The notes under the pieces: model-generated
What the model saw: only the letters and a program-made list of their open reading frames with translations
Told to the model about the DNA's origin: nothing
The model's database searches: none
Assembly (NCBI RefSeq): GCF_030546805.1
Contig: NZ_JAUOPC010000007.1
Span: 62,001 to 126,000, forward strand
Source of the DNA: Cyclobacterium sp. 1_MG-2023
Lineage (GTDB): Bacteria > Bacteroidota > Bacteroidia > Cytophagales > Cyclobacteriaceae
Length of the DNA stretch: 64,000 nucleotides
Direction: 5' to 3'
Made by a program: the position numbers and the translations under genes
Shown: positions 9,152-18,339 of the stretch, in pieces
How positions within the stretch are numbered: position 1 is the stretch's first letter
Layout of the letters: each line of letters begins with the position of its first letter

Positions 9152-9982
9152 TTATTCCGATGCCTCTATACGTATTGTTTTTGAGATTATTGACCCTGTC
9201 ATAAAGTATCCTAAAACCTGCTCTTCTCCATCGATTGGCTGAATATTCGATTCAGGATTTTCCGGGGGAGGGCTAAAAAGTCCACCATCATTAAATAATA
9301 ATGAAACGAATTGATTTAAATAATCATATGCATTTTCATTCAGTCGTATCAATTGCAATTTGACTTTATCGTTTTCTTCAAAAGAAAAGCCATTCAATTC
9401 AAAACCATTGTCCAGTACATTGGTCCCAAAGGTATCATCAAAAAGAAAATAATCACCTCTATCATTCAATAGTGTGTCATTTTTAGTGAGGAGCAAGCGG
9501 TAAAAATTACCTTCCTCAAAAGGAATTTTACCATAAACTGTCAAATAATACCCTTCGTCGGAGAAAAAGCTTTCCTCCTCATACACATAAGTAATACTGT
9601 CTAAAATGGGGGGCTCTTGGGTCAATCCTTCACTTGTATATTCATTTTCATCCATTATTACTTTCAGGGTATAGCTGTGTCCGGGAATTGCTGATTGTTC
9701 ATTTAATGGGACATAGTACCCCAATTCATTTTCAAAGATAAAATCAACCAATGTTCCGGAAGCATTGTCTATGATGCTAACTGAAGCATAGTCCACTATT
9801 TCATTGGCCAAGGTGTCAAAATAATCTCTTGTATAAGAGATCTTGACAAAGTTCTCCGAAGCATCATTTGTCCAAACAGCCTCAATTACCGGTTTCTTTG
9901 ATACATTACCTAAATCAAGTTGTACCTCCTCCTGACAAGATAAAAGAGAAATTAGGCCTATAATAATTCCAATTTTTTTCAT
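9152..9982 (-). CDS. DUF4249 outer-membrane lipoprotein
   Basis: The 276-residue protein has a lipoprotein signal (short basic start, hydrophobic core, ISLLSC with C16). It then shows the DUF4249 pattern: an early PVIEAVWTN strand and repeated beta segments (VSIIDNASG, YTLKV). Proteins of this family are nearly always encoded just after a TonB-dependent receptor in Bacteroidetes. Here the gap to the receptor gene is only 3 bp, so they form one operon. By analogy with SusD it probably sits at the cell surface and helps the receptor capture a ligand, but no ligand is known. No transport ATPase or enzyme accompanies the pair. Confidence 0.87.
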   Translation of the reverse strand: MKKIGIIIGLISLLSCQEEVQLDLGNVSKKPVIEAVWTNDASENFVKISYTRDYFDTLANEIVDYASVSIIDNASGTLVDFIFENELGYYVPLNEQSAIPGHSYTLKVIMDENEYTSEGLTQEPPILDSITYVYEEESFFSDEGYYLTVYGKIPFEEGNFYRLLLTKNDTLLNDRGDYFLFDDTFGTNVLDNGFELNGFSFEENDKVKLQLIRLNENAYDYLNQFVSLLFNDGGLFSPPPENPESNIQPIDGEEQVLGYFMTGSIISKTIRIEASE

Positions 9983-9985
9983 TTT

Positions 9986-12400
9986 CTAAAAGGTGAAATT
10001 GTATGTTACTGAAGGCAATATTCCAAACAAATAGGTCATTACCACTCCGGGTCTCTGAGAGGTGACAGCCATTCCTTCACTAGGATCAAAATTAATATCG
10101 TTGTTTTCTATATCCCTAAACTCGTAGGAAAATGGATTTTTCCTGCCATATAGGTTGTATACACTAAAATTCCAACTTCCTTTCCACCATCGCCCTTTAT
10201 CTTTATTCTTGAGCGTCAATGACAAGTCCATTCTATGATAATCCGGGAAACGGCTGTTGTTCCTATAAGCATCATACAGCGGTATTCTTTGATTATCGAC
10301 AACATAGGAACCTACCGGAAAGGTAACTGCAACTCCTGTGGTATAAAGGAAAGTTCCAGACAAGGAGAGGCGGTCTGAAAGTTCATGGGTGAGCACCAAA
10401 CTCACATCATGAGGCCTATCGAAACGAGGATTATAGGGAAGACCTTGATTGATCCCTTCTATTTGTCTGAAAACCCTTGACCAAGTATAACTCAACCACC
10501 CTGTGGTTTTACCAATATTTTTCCTTAATAAAAACTCCAGTCCATATGCCCAACCATCACCCGTCAATATCTCTGTCTCTACATTGTCTTTAAACAACAC
10601 ATTGGCATCTTGTTTAAGATCAATAATATTTCTGAAATCACGATAATAACCTTCTAAAGACAGCTCCCACTGGTTGTCATTTAGGTTTTTAAAAACACCT
10701 ACCGAAACCTGATCGCTCCTTATGGGTTCAATATATTTACCCGCAGGAATCCATCGGTCTATCGGAAGCCCTGCAGAAGAATTAGAGGCTACCTGAATGT
10801 ATTGTAAATTACGGTTAAAACTTCCTTTTAGCGCCAAATCATCAGAAATAAGATACCTTAAAGCTAACCTTGGCTCAAGGCCTTCATAAAATTTCATCCT
10901 TTCTCCAAAACTGTAACTCAATGTATCGGATACCACACCATCTACGGTTGGATCATCTTTTTCATAAAGGTAATTTACACCATCGCCGATTTGTTGGTAA
11001 GCAGACCACCTAAGGCCTGCCTCTACACTCAGTTTATCTGTCAGTTCAGCATTGCCGGCGATAAAAAAACTGTTTTGGAACCCAACTCTCGTACTTGATT
11101 CAAAAGGCACTAAGTTTTCTGAATCGGTAAATTCCAGATCTACAGGAGCAAAATAATAAAGCTGGCTGTGTAGCCCGAACTTAAGATCAATATTTTCATT
11201 GGGGACATAGTTAAAAGTAGCTTTTCCTCCACTTTCTGAAAAATAGTTAGACCAGTCAAACCCATTGTCTTCATCACTGACCGTAATTTTGTATTTATAA
11301 AAACTATAATAAGCAGTTACATCCAAAAACATCCGGTCATTGATTTGTCTATCCCACTTGAAAGAATTAACCCAATTGTTCCATCCCAAGCCAAACTGTT
11401 CTGATAAACCAAGGAAATCGCTACCGTAGTAAGTTGAGAAAGTGAATTTATTCTTTTCACCGTTGCGCCACATTAATTTGCCACTTAAATCATAGAAGTA
11501 CAATTGATTTTCTCTTATTGACTCGTTAGATGAAAATCCCAAAAATACGTCTGCATAGGTTCTTCTGGCTGACACGAGAAATGAGGCATCCTCAGAAAAC
11601 AAAGGGCCATCCAAAGTTATCCTTGAACTGATACTTCCTATTCCTCCTTCACCTCTTAATTTTTGAGTATTACCTTCTTTCAAGGAGATATCTACTAGAG
11701 AAGAAGCCCTTCCACCAAAATTGGCTGGAATATTCCCTTTATACAATGTTACATCACTGATAGCATCCGGGTTAAAAACAGAGAAGAAACCAAAAAAATG
11801 AGAAGGATTGTAAATTGGTGCGCCATCAATTTGAATTAAATTTTGATCGGAAGAACCTCCTCTGACAAATAAACCGGTAGTTCCTTCTCCCGCGGTATTT
11901 ACTCCCGGCAGAAGCTGAATACTTCTTAACAAATCCACTTCTCCAAAAAGCGCTGGAATTCTTTTTAATTCAGCACCGGAAATTTCATTTTTTCCAATGG
12001 CAGTACTTTTCACGTTGTAGTCTTGTTTGCGCTCAGAAACCACTACTTCAGACAAGTTCATCTCTTCTGGGCTGAGGAAAAATTTCATGGATTTTAACTC
12101 AACTTTCTCATTAACAGGCCTGCTTACTGATTCATAACCTAAAAATCTAATGTTCAACACATTGGGAAGCGAATCAATTTCTAGAGAAAAGAAACCATTT
12201 TCATCTGTAATCGTTCCCCTAGTAGGCTGGCTAGTCCAGAATACAGTTGCGCCAAGCAAAGGCTCTCCTGAACCATTGTCAAAAACCTGTCCATTTAAAT
12301 TGCCTTGGCTTTGGCTCATAGATTCATAGGCAGTGAATAAATTTACAGTAATAAAAATAACGAATATTTGCCTTAATGGTAGCGCGTAGAAAAGGTTCAT
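9986..12400 (-). CDS. TonB-dependent outer-membrane receptor with carboxypeptidase-regulatory-like domain
   Basis: I place the start at the ATG ending at 12400 (804 residues), since it opens a normal signal peptide (MNLFYALPLR, then a hydrophobic run). An upstream ATG at 12508 would add 36 residues. After the signal comes a CarboxypepD_reg-like repeat (NGQVFDNGSGEPLLGATV to NIRFLGYESV). A plug domain follows (SIQLLPGVNTAGEGTTGLFVRGG, RIDGAPIYNP-like segment), then a long beta-barrel ending in an aromatic C-terminus (VTYNFTF). It imports an unknown large ligand using TonB energy. It is cotranscribed with the DUF4249 lipoprotein gene. There is no SusD partner, so it is not a classical glycan locus. 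Confidence 0.92.
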   Translation of the reverse strand: MNLFYALPLRQIFVIFITVNLFTAYESMSQSQGNLNGQVFDNGSGEPLLGATVFWTSQPTRGTITDENGFFSLEIDSLPNVLNIRFLGYESVSRPVNEKVELKSMKFFLSPEEMNLSEVVVSERKQDYNVKSTAIGKNEISGAELKRIPALFGEVDLLRSIQLLPGVNTAGEGTTGLFVRGGSSDQNLIQIDGAPIYNPSHFFGFFSVFNPDAISDVTLYKGNIPANFGGRASSLVDISLKEGNTQKLRGEGGIGSISSRITLDGPLFSEDASFLVSARRTYADVFLGFSSNESIRENQLYFYDLSGKLMWRNGEKNKFTFSTYYGSDFLGLSEQFGLGWNNWVNSFKWDRQINDRMFLDVTAYYSFYKYKITVSDEDNGFDWSNYFSESGGKATFNYVPNENIDLKFGLHSQLYYFAPVDLEFTDSENLVPFESSTRVGFQNSFFIAGNAELTDKLSVEAGLRWSAYQQIGDGVNYLYEKDDPTVDGVVSDTLSYSFGERMKFYEGLEPRLALRYLISDDLALKGSFNRNLQYIQVASNSSAGLPIDRWIPAGKYIEPIRSDQVSVGVFKNLNDNQWELSLEGYYRDFRNIIDLKQDANVLFKDNVETEILTGDGWAYGLEFLLRKNIGKTTGWLSYTWSRVFRQIEGINQGLPYNPRFDRPHDVSLVLTHELSDRLSLSGTFLYTTGVAVTFPVGSYVVDNQRIPLYDAYRNNSRFPDYHRMDLSLTLKNKDKGRWWKGSWNFSVYNLYGRKNPFSYEFRDIENNDINFDPSEGMAVTSQRPGVVMTYLFGILPSVTYNFTF

Positions 12401-12508
12401 TATATACTGTGAGATTAAAAGAGAATAGTCTAGAAATTGAAAACCTGATGGAAATGTAGTATTGATATTTAACGCATAATAAACTAATAAAATAAACCAT
12501 GTCTTCAC

Positions 12509-12841
12509 TGTTGTTTAAGCAGGTTACATTTGATTCCAAACAACTTGATTTTGCTTAATTATTCAGCCAATCCCAAAGGTAAGGGGAATACTATTGCAAT
12601 TAAGATGGGTTTAAGAATCATTGAATTAACGGTATCTCCACAAAATTGTTAAGTTTGTGATCGATTAATTAATGTAATACATGAAATTTTAATTAGTTTA
12701 TAACAATTCAACCTTAAAACCAGCAAGTAAGGCCTATTGTTTCTACCCGAGCAAAAAAGCCAATGGCATGAAAATTTTGCCAAAAATCAATAATTCATCT
12801 TCATTCATTCCGTTTTAAGTTATAATGATTAATTTCAACTT
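12509..12841. other. Non-coding region between divergent genes
   Basis: This 333-bp AT-rich region separates the TonB receptor (minus) from the VWA gene (plus) and should hold both promoters. A TAAGTTTG box at 12650-12657 (plus) and a TACCTTTG box at 12581-12574 (minus) resemble -7 elements, but neither has a well-spaced TTG. No gene or stable RNA is visible. Confidence 0.4.
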
Positions 12842-13807
12842 ATGATTTGGGCATATCCTGACAATAGTTTAATGATAACACTGATAGCAATATTCGTTTT
12901 GCTATACGGTTTATATCTATACCGATTTTGGAAAATCAATCAAAAAATCACTGTTAAGAAGCGGCGGTTGATATGGAAAATGATTTTACGCAGCTTGTAT
13001 TTTTCCTTATTTCTTATCGCTTTGGCAGGACCTTCCATAGGTAGTGCAATGAAAGAGATTAAACAGGAAGGCAAAGATATTTTCCTCGCCATCGATCTTT
13101 CCAGATCTATGAATGCGGAAGACATTAATCCCAGCAGGCTTCAAAGGGTTAAATTTGAATTAAAAAACTTGGTGAAAAACTTCAGCTCCGACAGGTTAGG
13201 AATTATTATTTTCTCCTCGGAAGCTTTTATTCAATGTCCCTTAACCTTTGATCAAAATGTGATACAACTGCACTTAGATGGCTTGAATAGCGGATTGGTT
13301 CCAAATTCAGGGACTGATATAGCTGCTCCGTTAAAACTCGCTTTTAGTAAGTTTCAGTCGGATGAGAGTCAAGAGCCTAAATCGAAAGCGATTATATTAA
13401 TAAGTGATGGTGAAGATTTTGGAGAGGGCTTGGAACAGACACTAAATGATCTAAATGCGGACGGCATCAAAGTTTTCAGCATGGGAATAGGCACAGCCAA
13501 TGGCAGTACAATCCCTCGAGGCAGCGGTGTGGTAATAGACCAATCAACGAATAGACCTGCCATTTCGAAACTAACTTCAGACAATTTAAAAAAGATCGCA
13601 ACCGATACCGGAGGGGGTTACTTTGAATTAAGCAGTGATCAAAATGACATCCCTCAGTTGATCGATGCAATCTCTAAATTGGAAGGCACCGTTATGGCCA
13701 GTAGAACTGTTGAGGCCTCCTCAAACAAGTATTTCTACTTCCTTTTGGCAGCATTATTTCTAGCCATTATAGATGCTATACTACCGGTCAGAACCTTATC
13801 ATTATAA
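12842..13807 (+). CDS. Membrane-anchored von Willebrand A protein, BatB-like
   Basis: The 321-residue protein has two N-terminal membrane segments (about 9-26 and 45-65), a VWA domain, and a last membrane segment near the C-terminus (FYFLLAALFLAIIDAI). The metal-ion-dependent adhesion site is intact: DxSxS as DLSRS near residue 89, a threonine in SGTDIAAP, and an aspartate in LISDGEDFG. The MNAEDINPSRL segment after the MIDAS is typical of BatB, a protein of the Bacteroides aerotolerance locus whose biochemical role remains unclear. Two TPR genes follow, as batC does in Bat loci. MoxR ATPase, DUF58 protein, BatA and BatD are absent here. Confidence 0.87.
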   Translation: MIWAYPDNSLMITLIAIFVLLYGLYLYRFWKINQKITVKKRRLIWKMILRSLYFSLFLIALAGPSIGSAMKEIKQEGKDIFLAIDLSRSMNAEDINPSRLQRVKFELKNLVKNFSSDRLGIIIFSSEAFIQCPLTFDQNVIQLHLDGLNSGLVPNSGTDIAAPLKLAFSKFQSDESQEPKSKAIILISDGEDFGEGLEQTLNDLNADGIKVFSMGIGTANGSTIPRGSGVVIDQSTNRPAISKLTSDNLKKIATDTGGGYFELSSDQNDIPQLIDAISKLEGTVMASRTVEASSNKYFYFLLAALFLAIIDAILPVRTLSL

Positions 13808-13830
13808 TTTAACAGAAAAAAATCAATACA

Positions 13831-14484
13831 ATGGTTTCCAGATATATACTATGGATTTTACTTTTACTGCCGAGTGACTGGAAAAACATAGCGATTACCA
13901 ATGAGGCGATCACCACGGCGGCAACTTCGTTTAAAGAGGCAGACTATGAAAATTCAGTGAGACAGCACCTTGCTTTAATTGATGAGCATGGGATGAAGCA
14001 ACCGGAAATTAAATTCAACCTGGCTTTAAGTTACCAAAACAATGGACAGGAAGAAGATGCAAAGAAAACGTATGAGGAGTTGTCCAATAATACTATTGGT
14101 AAAATCTCATCTTTTGCTTCTAATCAGCAAGGGGTAATGCTTGGAAATGAAAAAAAATACAAGGAGGCCTTGGCACTCTTCAAAAAAGCTTTACTAAACG
14201 ACCCCGGAAATGAAAAAGCACGTTATAATTATGAGCTGTTGAGTAGATGGTTGGACGGAAATGAAGAGAACCAGGAAAACGAAGAAAATCAAGAGCAGGA
14301 AGACAAACCCGAACCATCCAATTATGCAAAAAGGATGAAGGCACAGGCTGATGAGCTGGTAGATCGATTTGAGTTTGAAGAGGCTATGAAAACGATGGAA
14401 AGTGCCTTGGAGATTGACGAAACAGTAGCTTCCTACCAAAAGTTTATGGATCACTTAAAGGATATCAATGAAATCAATCAATAA
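13831..14484 (+). CDS. TPR-repeat protein, BatC/BatE-like
   Basis: The 217-residue protein begins with a short hydrophobic stretch that may be a signal or anchor, then TPR-like helices (residues about 25-125, including FKEADYENSV and YKEALALFKKALLNDP). A short Asn/Glu/Gln-rich linker occurs at about 147-162, and another helical pair (FEFEEAMKTMESALEID) ends the protein. TPR repeats bind other proteins. The gene starts 23 bp after the VWA gene, and its end overlaps the next gene by 17 bp, so the three are probably translated together. The order VWA-TPR-TPR resembles the batB-batC portion of Bat operons. Confidence 0.8.
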   Translation: MVSRYILWILLLLPSDWKNIAITNEAITTAATSFKEADYENSVRQHLALIDEHGMKQPEIKFNLALSYQNNGQEEDAKKTYEELSNNTIGKISSFASNQQGVMLGNEKKYKEALALFKKALLNDPGNEKARYNYELLSRWLDGNEENQENEENQEQEDKPEPSNYAKRMKAQADELVDRFEFEEAMKTMESALEIDETVASYQKFMDHLKDINEINQ

Positions 14485-15106
14485 ATATCAACTAATCGCC
14501 CTTTTTGTAATCGCATTGATTCCTTTCATCGGAAAGGCTCAATCTCAAGATGATTACTTTAATAAAGCAGCGAAACAATATGTAAATGATGACATCCAAG
14601 GTACCAGTCAATTACTGGCTGAGGGACTTGAAAAATACCCGGAGGATGCCAAGCTAAATGCGCTTTGGGAAAAGCTCAAAAATGATCAAGAGGATCAGGA
14701 GAAACAAGATCAAGAAAATCAAGACGAGCAAAACCAAGAGCAACAGGAACAGCAAGAACAAGATCAGCAAGAGCAACAAGACCAAGAAAGTCAGGATCAG
14801 GAAAGTGGAGAAGGCGAAGAACAAACCGAGGAAGATGGTGCTGATGAGTCGGATGAGATGGAAGAACAGCGCGGAGAACAAACGGAAGAAAATGAAAATT
14901 CTGACGAGCAAAGTGATATGGAAAGTGACCTAAGTGAGCGAGAAAAAGCCATGGAAGAACTAAAGCAAAGACTGGAGCAAATGAATATTACCCCTGAGCA
15001 AGCAGCTCAGATTCTGGACGCCATGAACAGCAATGAACTCCGGTATATACAACAAAACAAAAAGAAACCTACTCAACAACCTAAAAGAGGCCTTCCTGAT
15101 TATTAA
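14468..15106 (+). CDS. Secreted Gln/Glu-rich TPR-type protein, BatC-like
   Basis: This 212-residue protein has a signal peptide (MKSINKYQLIALFVIAL, cleavage near GKAQS). A single TPR-like helix pair follows (about 28-70). Next comes a very acidic Gln/Glu/Asp tract (about 73-152) with almost no hydrophobic residue, then a helix (MEELKQRLEQMNITPEQAAQ) and a basic tail ending in RGLPDY. BatC proteins show the same plan of TPR, charged linker and a conserved ILxAM-type C-terminal helix, which here reads QILDAMNSNE. It should lie in the periplasm beside the membrane-bound VWA protein. It overlaps the preceding TPR gene by 17 bp. Function is inferred from context. Confidence 0.78.
   Translation: MKSINKYQLIALFVIALIPFIGKAQSQDDYFNKAAKQYVNDDIQGTSQLLAEGLEKYPEDAKLNALWEKLKNDQEDQEKQDQENQDEQNQEQQEQQEQDQQEQQDQESQDQESGEGEEQTEEDGADESDEMEEQRGEQTEENENSDEQSDMESDLSEREKAMEELKQRLEQMNITPEQAAQILDAMNSNELRYIQQNKKKPTQQPKRGLPDY
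14684..14923 (+). repeat. Low-complexity Gln/Glu codon tract
   Basis: About 80 codons consist almost entirely of CAA/CAG/GAA/GAG/GAT, made of imperfect CAAGAN-type hexamers. They encode the acidic linker of the BatC-like protein. The tract leaves open frames on both strands here, which should not be read as genes. Confidence 0.8.
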
Positions 15107-15121
15107 AACCACTTAACCAAA

Positions 15122-16321
15122 ATGAAAGAGGTATATATCGTTGCAGCTACTAGAACTCCCATCGGTGGATTTGGAGGGAAGCTATCTTCACTTTCAGCTA
15201 GTGAGTTGGGCGGTATTGCGATCAAATCAGTCTTGGAGAAGAGTGGTTTACAAAATTTCGAAGCGATAGATGAGGTATTGATGGGAAATGTGCTTTCTGC
15301 AAACCTAGGGCAAGCTCCGGCAAGACAAGCAGCAATAAAAGCCGGACTACCTACTTCAATCCCATGCACCACTATCAATAAAGTTTGTGCTTCAGGCATG
15401 AAGGCGATAATGCTGGGTGCTCAGGCCATTATGTGCGGACAAGCAAAGATAGTAGTTGCCGGAGGAATGGAGAGCATGAGCAATGTCCCTTATTACCTAC
15501 CCAAGGCTCGTTTTGGATATAAATATGGAGATGGCAGCTTGGTGGACGGCCTGCAGAAAGACGGTTTACAGGAAGTTTATCACAACTTTCCAATGGGGAA
15601 TTGTGCTGAAAACACTGCCAAAAAAATGGAATTAAGCCGTGAAGCTCAGGATGATTATGCTATTAAAAGCTATCAATTGGCAGCCCGGGCTTGGGAAAAA
15701 GGCTTGTTCAAAAATGAGGTAAGCCCCATTACATTAGCAAGTAAGGGGAATAGCATTAATACCATAACTGAGGACGAAGATTTTAGTAAGGTGAATTATG
15801 AGAAGATCCCTCAATTAAAACCGGTTTTTTCGCCTGAGGGAACAGTTACCGCTGCCAATGCCTCAAATATAAGCGATGGTGCTGCTGCCGTATTACTAGT
15901 CGAAAAGAAAACAGCCTTAGCCTTAAACCTACCTATTGTTGGTAAAATCCTAGCTTTTGCCGATGCAGCAAGAGAGCCCTTGTGGTTTACCACAGCTCCT
16001 TCTTTGGCCATCCCTAAAGCTTTGAAAATCGCTGGACTCCAATTAAAAGACATTGACTTTTTTGAAATCAACGAAGCTTTTTCTGCTGTCGCATTGGCCA
16101 ACCGGCAATTGCTCCAAATCCCTGAAAACAAACTGAATGTTTATGGAGGAGCTGTGGCACTGGGGCACCCATTGGGCTGTTCAGGAAGCCGAATCATCAC
16201 TACTTTATTGTCTATTTTGCACCAAGAGGACGGTAATATAGGTGTAGCAGGGATTTGCAACGGCGGCGGGGGGGCTTCTGCAATGGTGATAGAAAAAACA
16301 AGGGCAATAAATATTCGGTAG
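15122..16321 (+). CDS. Acetyl-CoA C-acyltransferase (thiolase)
   Basis: At 399 residues this is a full-length thiolase. The acylated cysteine is C89 in NKVCASG. The second active-site set is present in NEAFSAVA and in GHPLGCSGSR, and the C-terminal cysteine lies in ICNGGGGAS. It condenses two acetyl-CoA or cleaves 3-ketoacyl-CoA in the cytosol. The sequence resembles acetyl-CoA acetyltransferases more than FadA-type enzymes, but specificity cannot be settled. It starts 15 bp after the BatC-like gene. That spacing suggests cotranscription, although no functional link is evident. The C-terminal glycine block GGGG is slightly different from the common GGGxG/M form. Confidence 0.93.
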   Translation: MKEVYIVAATRTPIGGFGGKLSSLSASELGGIAIKSVLEKSGLQNFEAIDEVLMGNVLSANLGQAPARQAAIKAGLPTSIPCTTINKVCASGMKAIMLGAQAIMCGQAKIVVAGGMESMSNVPYYLPKARFGYKYGDGSLVDGLQKDGLQEVYHNFPMGNCAENTAKKMELSREAQDDYAIKSYQLAARAWEKGLFKNEVSPITLASKGNSINTITEDEDFSKVNYEKIPQLKPVFSPEGTVTAANASNISDGAAAVLLVEKKTALALNLPIVGKILAFADAAREPLWFTTAPSLAIPKALKIAGLQLKDIDFFEINEAFSAVALANRQLLQIPENKLNVYGGAVALGHPLGCSGSRIITTLLSILHQEDGNIGVAGICNGGGGASAMVIEKTRAINIR

Positions 16322-16346
16322 ACACACAAAAGAAAATTGGAGATAA

Positions 16347-17147
16347 ATGAAACTACTTACTTTTTACTTCCTGCTCCAAATTACTTGTTTCGCCGGTAAA
16401 TCGTACGCCCAAATTCACAATACCTATTATGATGCCGGACAAACCATCCTTAAGGAAAAGTTTGAAACTATAGAAGGGGTGCCCAATGGTCCCTATATGC
16501 TGTATGACCCGCAAGGCCATCTAATCCAAGTAGGACAGTATGAAAATGGTAATCTCTCAGGAATATTTTATGATTTACATCCAATCAGTCAAGATACGCT
16601 AAAAACCACCCCCTATAAAAACAACCAACCACACGGCAATGCAAAATCTTACTATCCAAATGGCATGGTATCTCAGATGGCTTCTTACCATGAGGGGCGA
16701 ATTGAGGGGGAGATTATTGGTTATTTTCCATCAGGAAAACTAAAAAGCAAGACCTTATTTGAAAAAGGAAAACCACATGGACCTCATATTACTTATTTTG
16801 AAAATGGGGCCATTCATGAGAAGCAATCCTTTAGGAATGGGGTGTTAGATGGAATTCAATCCGAATTCGATTCTACAAGTCAATTAACCCATGAAAAAAA
16901 TTACCGAAATGGAAGTTTACATGGACCCTTTATCACCTATTTCACCAATGGCATCAAGTCCACAGAAATAAATTATCAAAACGGTATCAAGCATGGGGAT
17001 TTTGTCAACTACCATGCAAGCGGTCAAATTGCTATTGAAGGCAATTACAAGCGTGGCTTTAGGCATGGGAAATTCATCTGGAAGGACGAGTCCGGCAACA
17101 TCACCAAAGAAAAAAATTATAAGGAAGGCATGGAAGATAACAGGTAA
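16347..17147 (+). CDS. Secreted MORN-repeat (YwqK-like) protein
   Basis: The 266-residue protein has a cleavable signal peptide (MKLLTFYFLLQITCFAGKSYA). About eight MORN_2-type repeats of roughly 23 residues follow, with the rhythm YFENG-x-GxP/HGPFITYF (for example KPHGPHITYF, GSLHGPFITYF, GIKHGDFVNY and GFRHGKF). Databases often call such proteins YwqK-family antitoxins, but nothing here suggests a toxin partner. MORN repeats form beta-hairpin ribbons used for surface or protein binding. The gene lies 25 bp after the thiolase gene. Role unknown. Confidence 0.82.
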   Translation: MKLLTFYFLLQITCFAGKSYAQIHNTYYDAGQTILKEKFETIEGVPNGPYMLYDPQGHLIQVGQYENGNLSGIFYDLHPISQDTLKTTPYKNNQPHGNAKSYYPNGMVSQMASYHEGRIEGEIIGYFPSGKLKSKTLFEKGKPHGPHITYFENGAIHEKQSFRNGVLDGIQSEFDSTSQLTHEKNYRNGSLHGPFITYFTNGIKSTEINYQNGIKHGDFVNYHASGQIAIEGNYKRGFRHGKFIWKDESGNITKEKNYKEGMEDNR

Positions 17148-17252
17148 ACCTTTTGCTTCAAATTTACTGAGTTAATTTAGGCAGTCATTTAGAATTTATT
17201 ACAGAGATTTTCAGGAACATTGAAAATTTAGAACAAGCATCAGATTATTTTC

Positions 17253-17260
17253 TATTTTTG
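17253..17260 (+). promoter_or_regulatory. Possible -7 promoter box for purC
   Basis: TATTTTTG matches TAnnTTTG and ends 20 bp before the chosen purC ATG. No TTG is found at the usual 17-23 bp distance. It overlaps an upstream GTG, which argues against that GTG as the start. Confidence 0.33.
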
Positions 17261-17280
17261 TGTTTAAAATCAAAGGCACA

Positions 17281-18216
17281 ATGAACCAAGGTATAAAAAA
17301 TACACAATTCGAATTCCCGGGACAGCTAGGCTTTTATAAAGGCAAAGTAAGGGATGTCTATATATTTGATCAAGTAATCGCGGTGGTTGCTACTGATAGG
17401 ATATCCGCCTTTGATGTAGTTTTACCCAAGCCTATACCCTATAAAGGGCAAGTTCTTAACCAAATTGCCTCTTATTTTCTAGCATCTACGGCAAAAATTG
17501 TTCCCAACTGGGTCACTTCTACCCCTGACCCCAATGTCACCATAGGTAAAAAATGTGTTCCATTTAAAGTTGAAATGGTGATTAGGGGATACTTGGCAGG
17601 TCATGCATGGAGAGAGTATAGAGTAGGAAAACGCAGTATTTGCGGTGTAGCCCTTCCTGACGGGTTAAAAGAAAACGATCAACTGCCCACCCCTATCATT
17701 ACCCCAACTACCAAAGCTGATCAAGGTCATGACGAGGATATTTCAAGAGAAAACATCCTGCGTGAAGGCATCGTTAGTGAAAAAGATTATTTGCAATTGG
17801 AACAGTATACAAGAGACTTGTTTCAGTCGGGAAGTGATATGGCCCGAAGCAAAGGCTTGATCCTAGTGGACACCAAATATGAATTTGGTAAATTTGGAGA
17901 TCAAATTCTCCTTATAGATGAAATACATACACCTGACTCTTCAAGGTACTTTTATCTGGAAGGCTATGAAAAACGTCAGCAAGAAGGGTTGGAACAAAAA
18001 CAATTGTCAAAGGAATTTGTAAGGCAATGGCTGATTGAAAATGGCTTTCAGGGCAAGGAAGGTCAGGAAATTCCTGAAATGACCCCTGATCTAATTGAGT
18101 CCATTTCCAATAGGTACATTGAATTATATGAACATATCACCGGCAAGAAATTTCAGCCGGGGACAAGTAATGACACCTCAAAAAGAATAAAAGAAGCTAT
18201 ATTGGCAAATATTTAA
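17281..18216 (+). CDS. purC: Phosphoribosylaminoimidazole-succinocarboxamide (SAICAR) synthase
   Basis: From the ATG at 17281 the protein is 311 residues, the length of the longer Bacteroidetes/yeast-type PurC. It ligates aspartate to CAIR using ATP in purine synthesis. Diagnostic segments are GKVRDVY near the N-terminus, [10 protein letters not shown], the [17 protein letters not shown] block, [12 protein letters not shown], and [10 protein letters not shown] with [13 protein letters not shown] (the SAICAR synthetase signatures). An in-frame GTG 21 bp upstream is less likely. It stands apart from other pur genes. Confidence 0.96.
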   Translation: MNQGIKNTQFEFPGQLGFYKGKVRDVYIFDQVIAVVATDRISAFDVVLPKPIPYKGQVLNQIASYFLASTAKIVPNWVTSTPDPNVTIGKKCVPFKVEMVIRGYLAGHAWREYRVGKRSICGVALPDGLKENDQLPTPIITPTTKADQGHDEDISRENILREGIVSEKDYLQLEQYTRDLFQSGSDMARSKGLILVDTKYEFGKFGDQILLIDEIHTPDSSRYFYLEGYEKRQQEGLEQKQLSKEFVRQWLIENGFQGKEGQEIPEMTPDLIESISNRYIELYEHITGKKFQPGTSNDTSKRIKEAILANI

Positions 18217-18339
18217 TTGAATGGATCCCTTTGGCCCCATCAGTTTTTGAATTAATTTTAAATCCGTATCTAAAAAAAACACATGAATGGAACATTTTTC
18301 TTTCACTCATGTTCAAAATAGGTAAATACATAAAGAATA

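Noticed and set aside
14654-14933. Open frames on both strands through the Gln/Glu tract
   Set aside because: They arise from the repetitive codons; the plus-strand BatC-like frame has a signal peptide and clear context.
16347-17147. MORN-repeat protein as an antitoxin of a toxin-antitoxin pair
   Set aside because: It has a signal peptide and no small toxin gene beside it; the label is a database naming habit.
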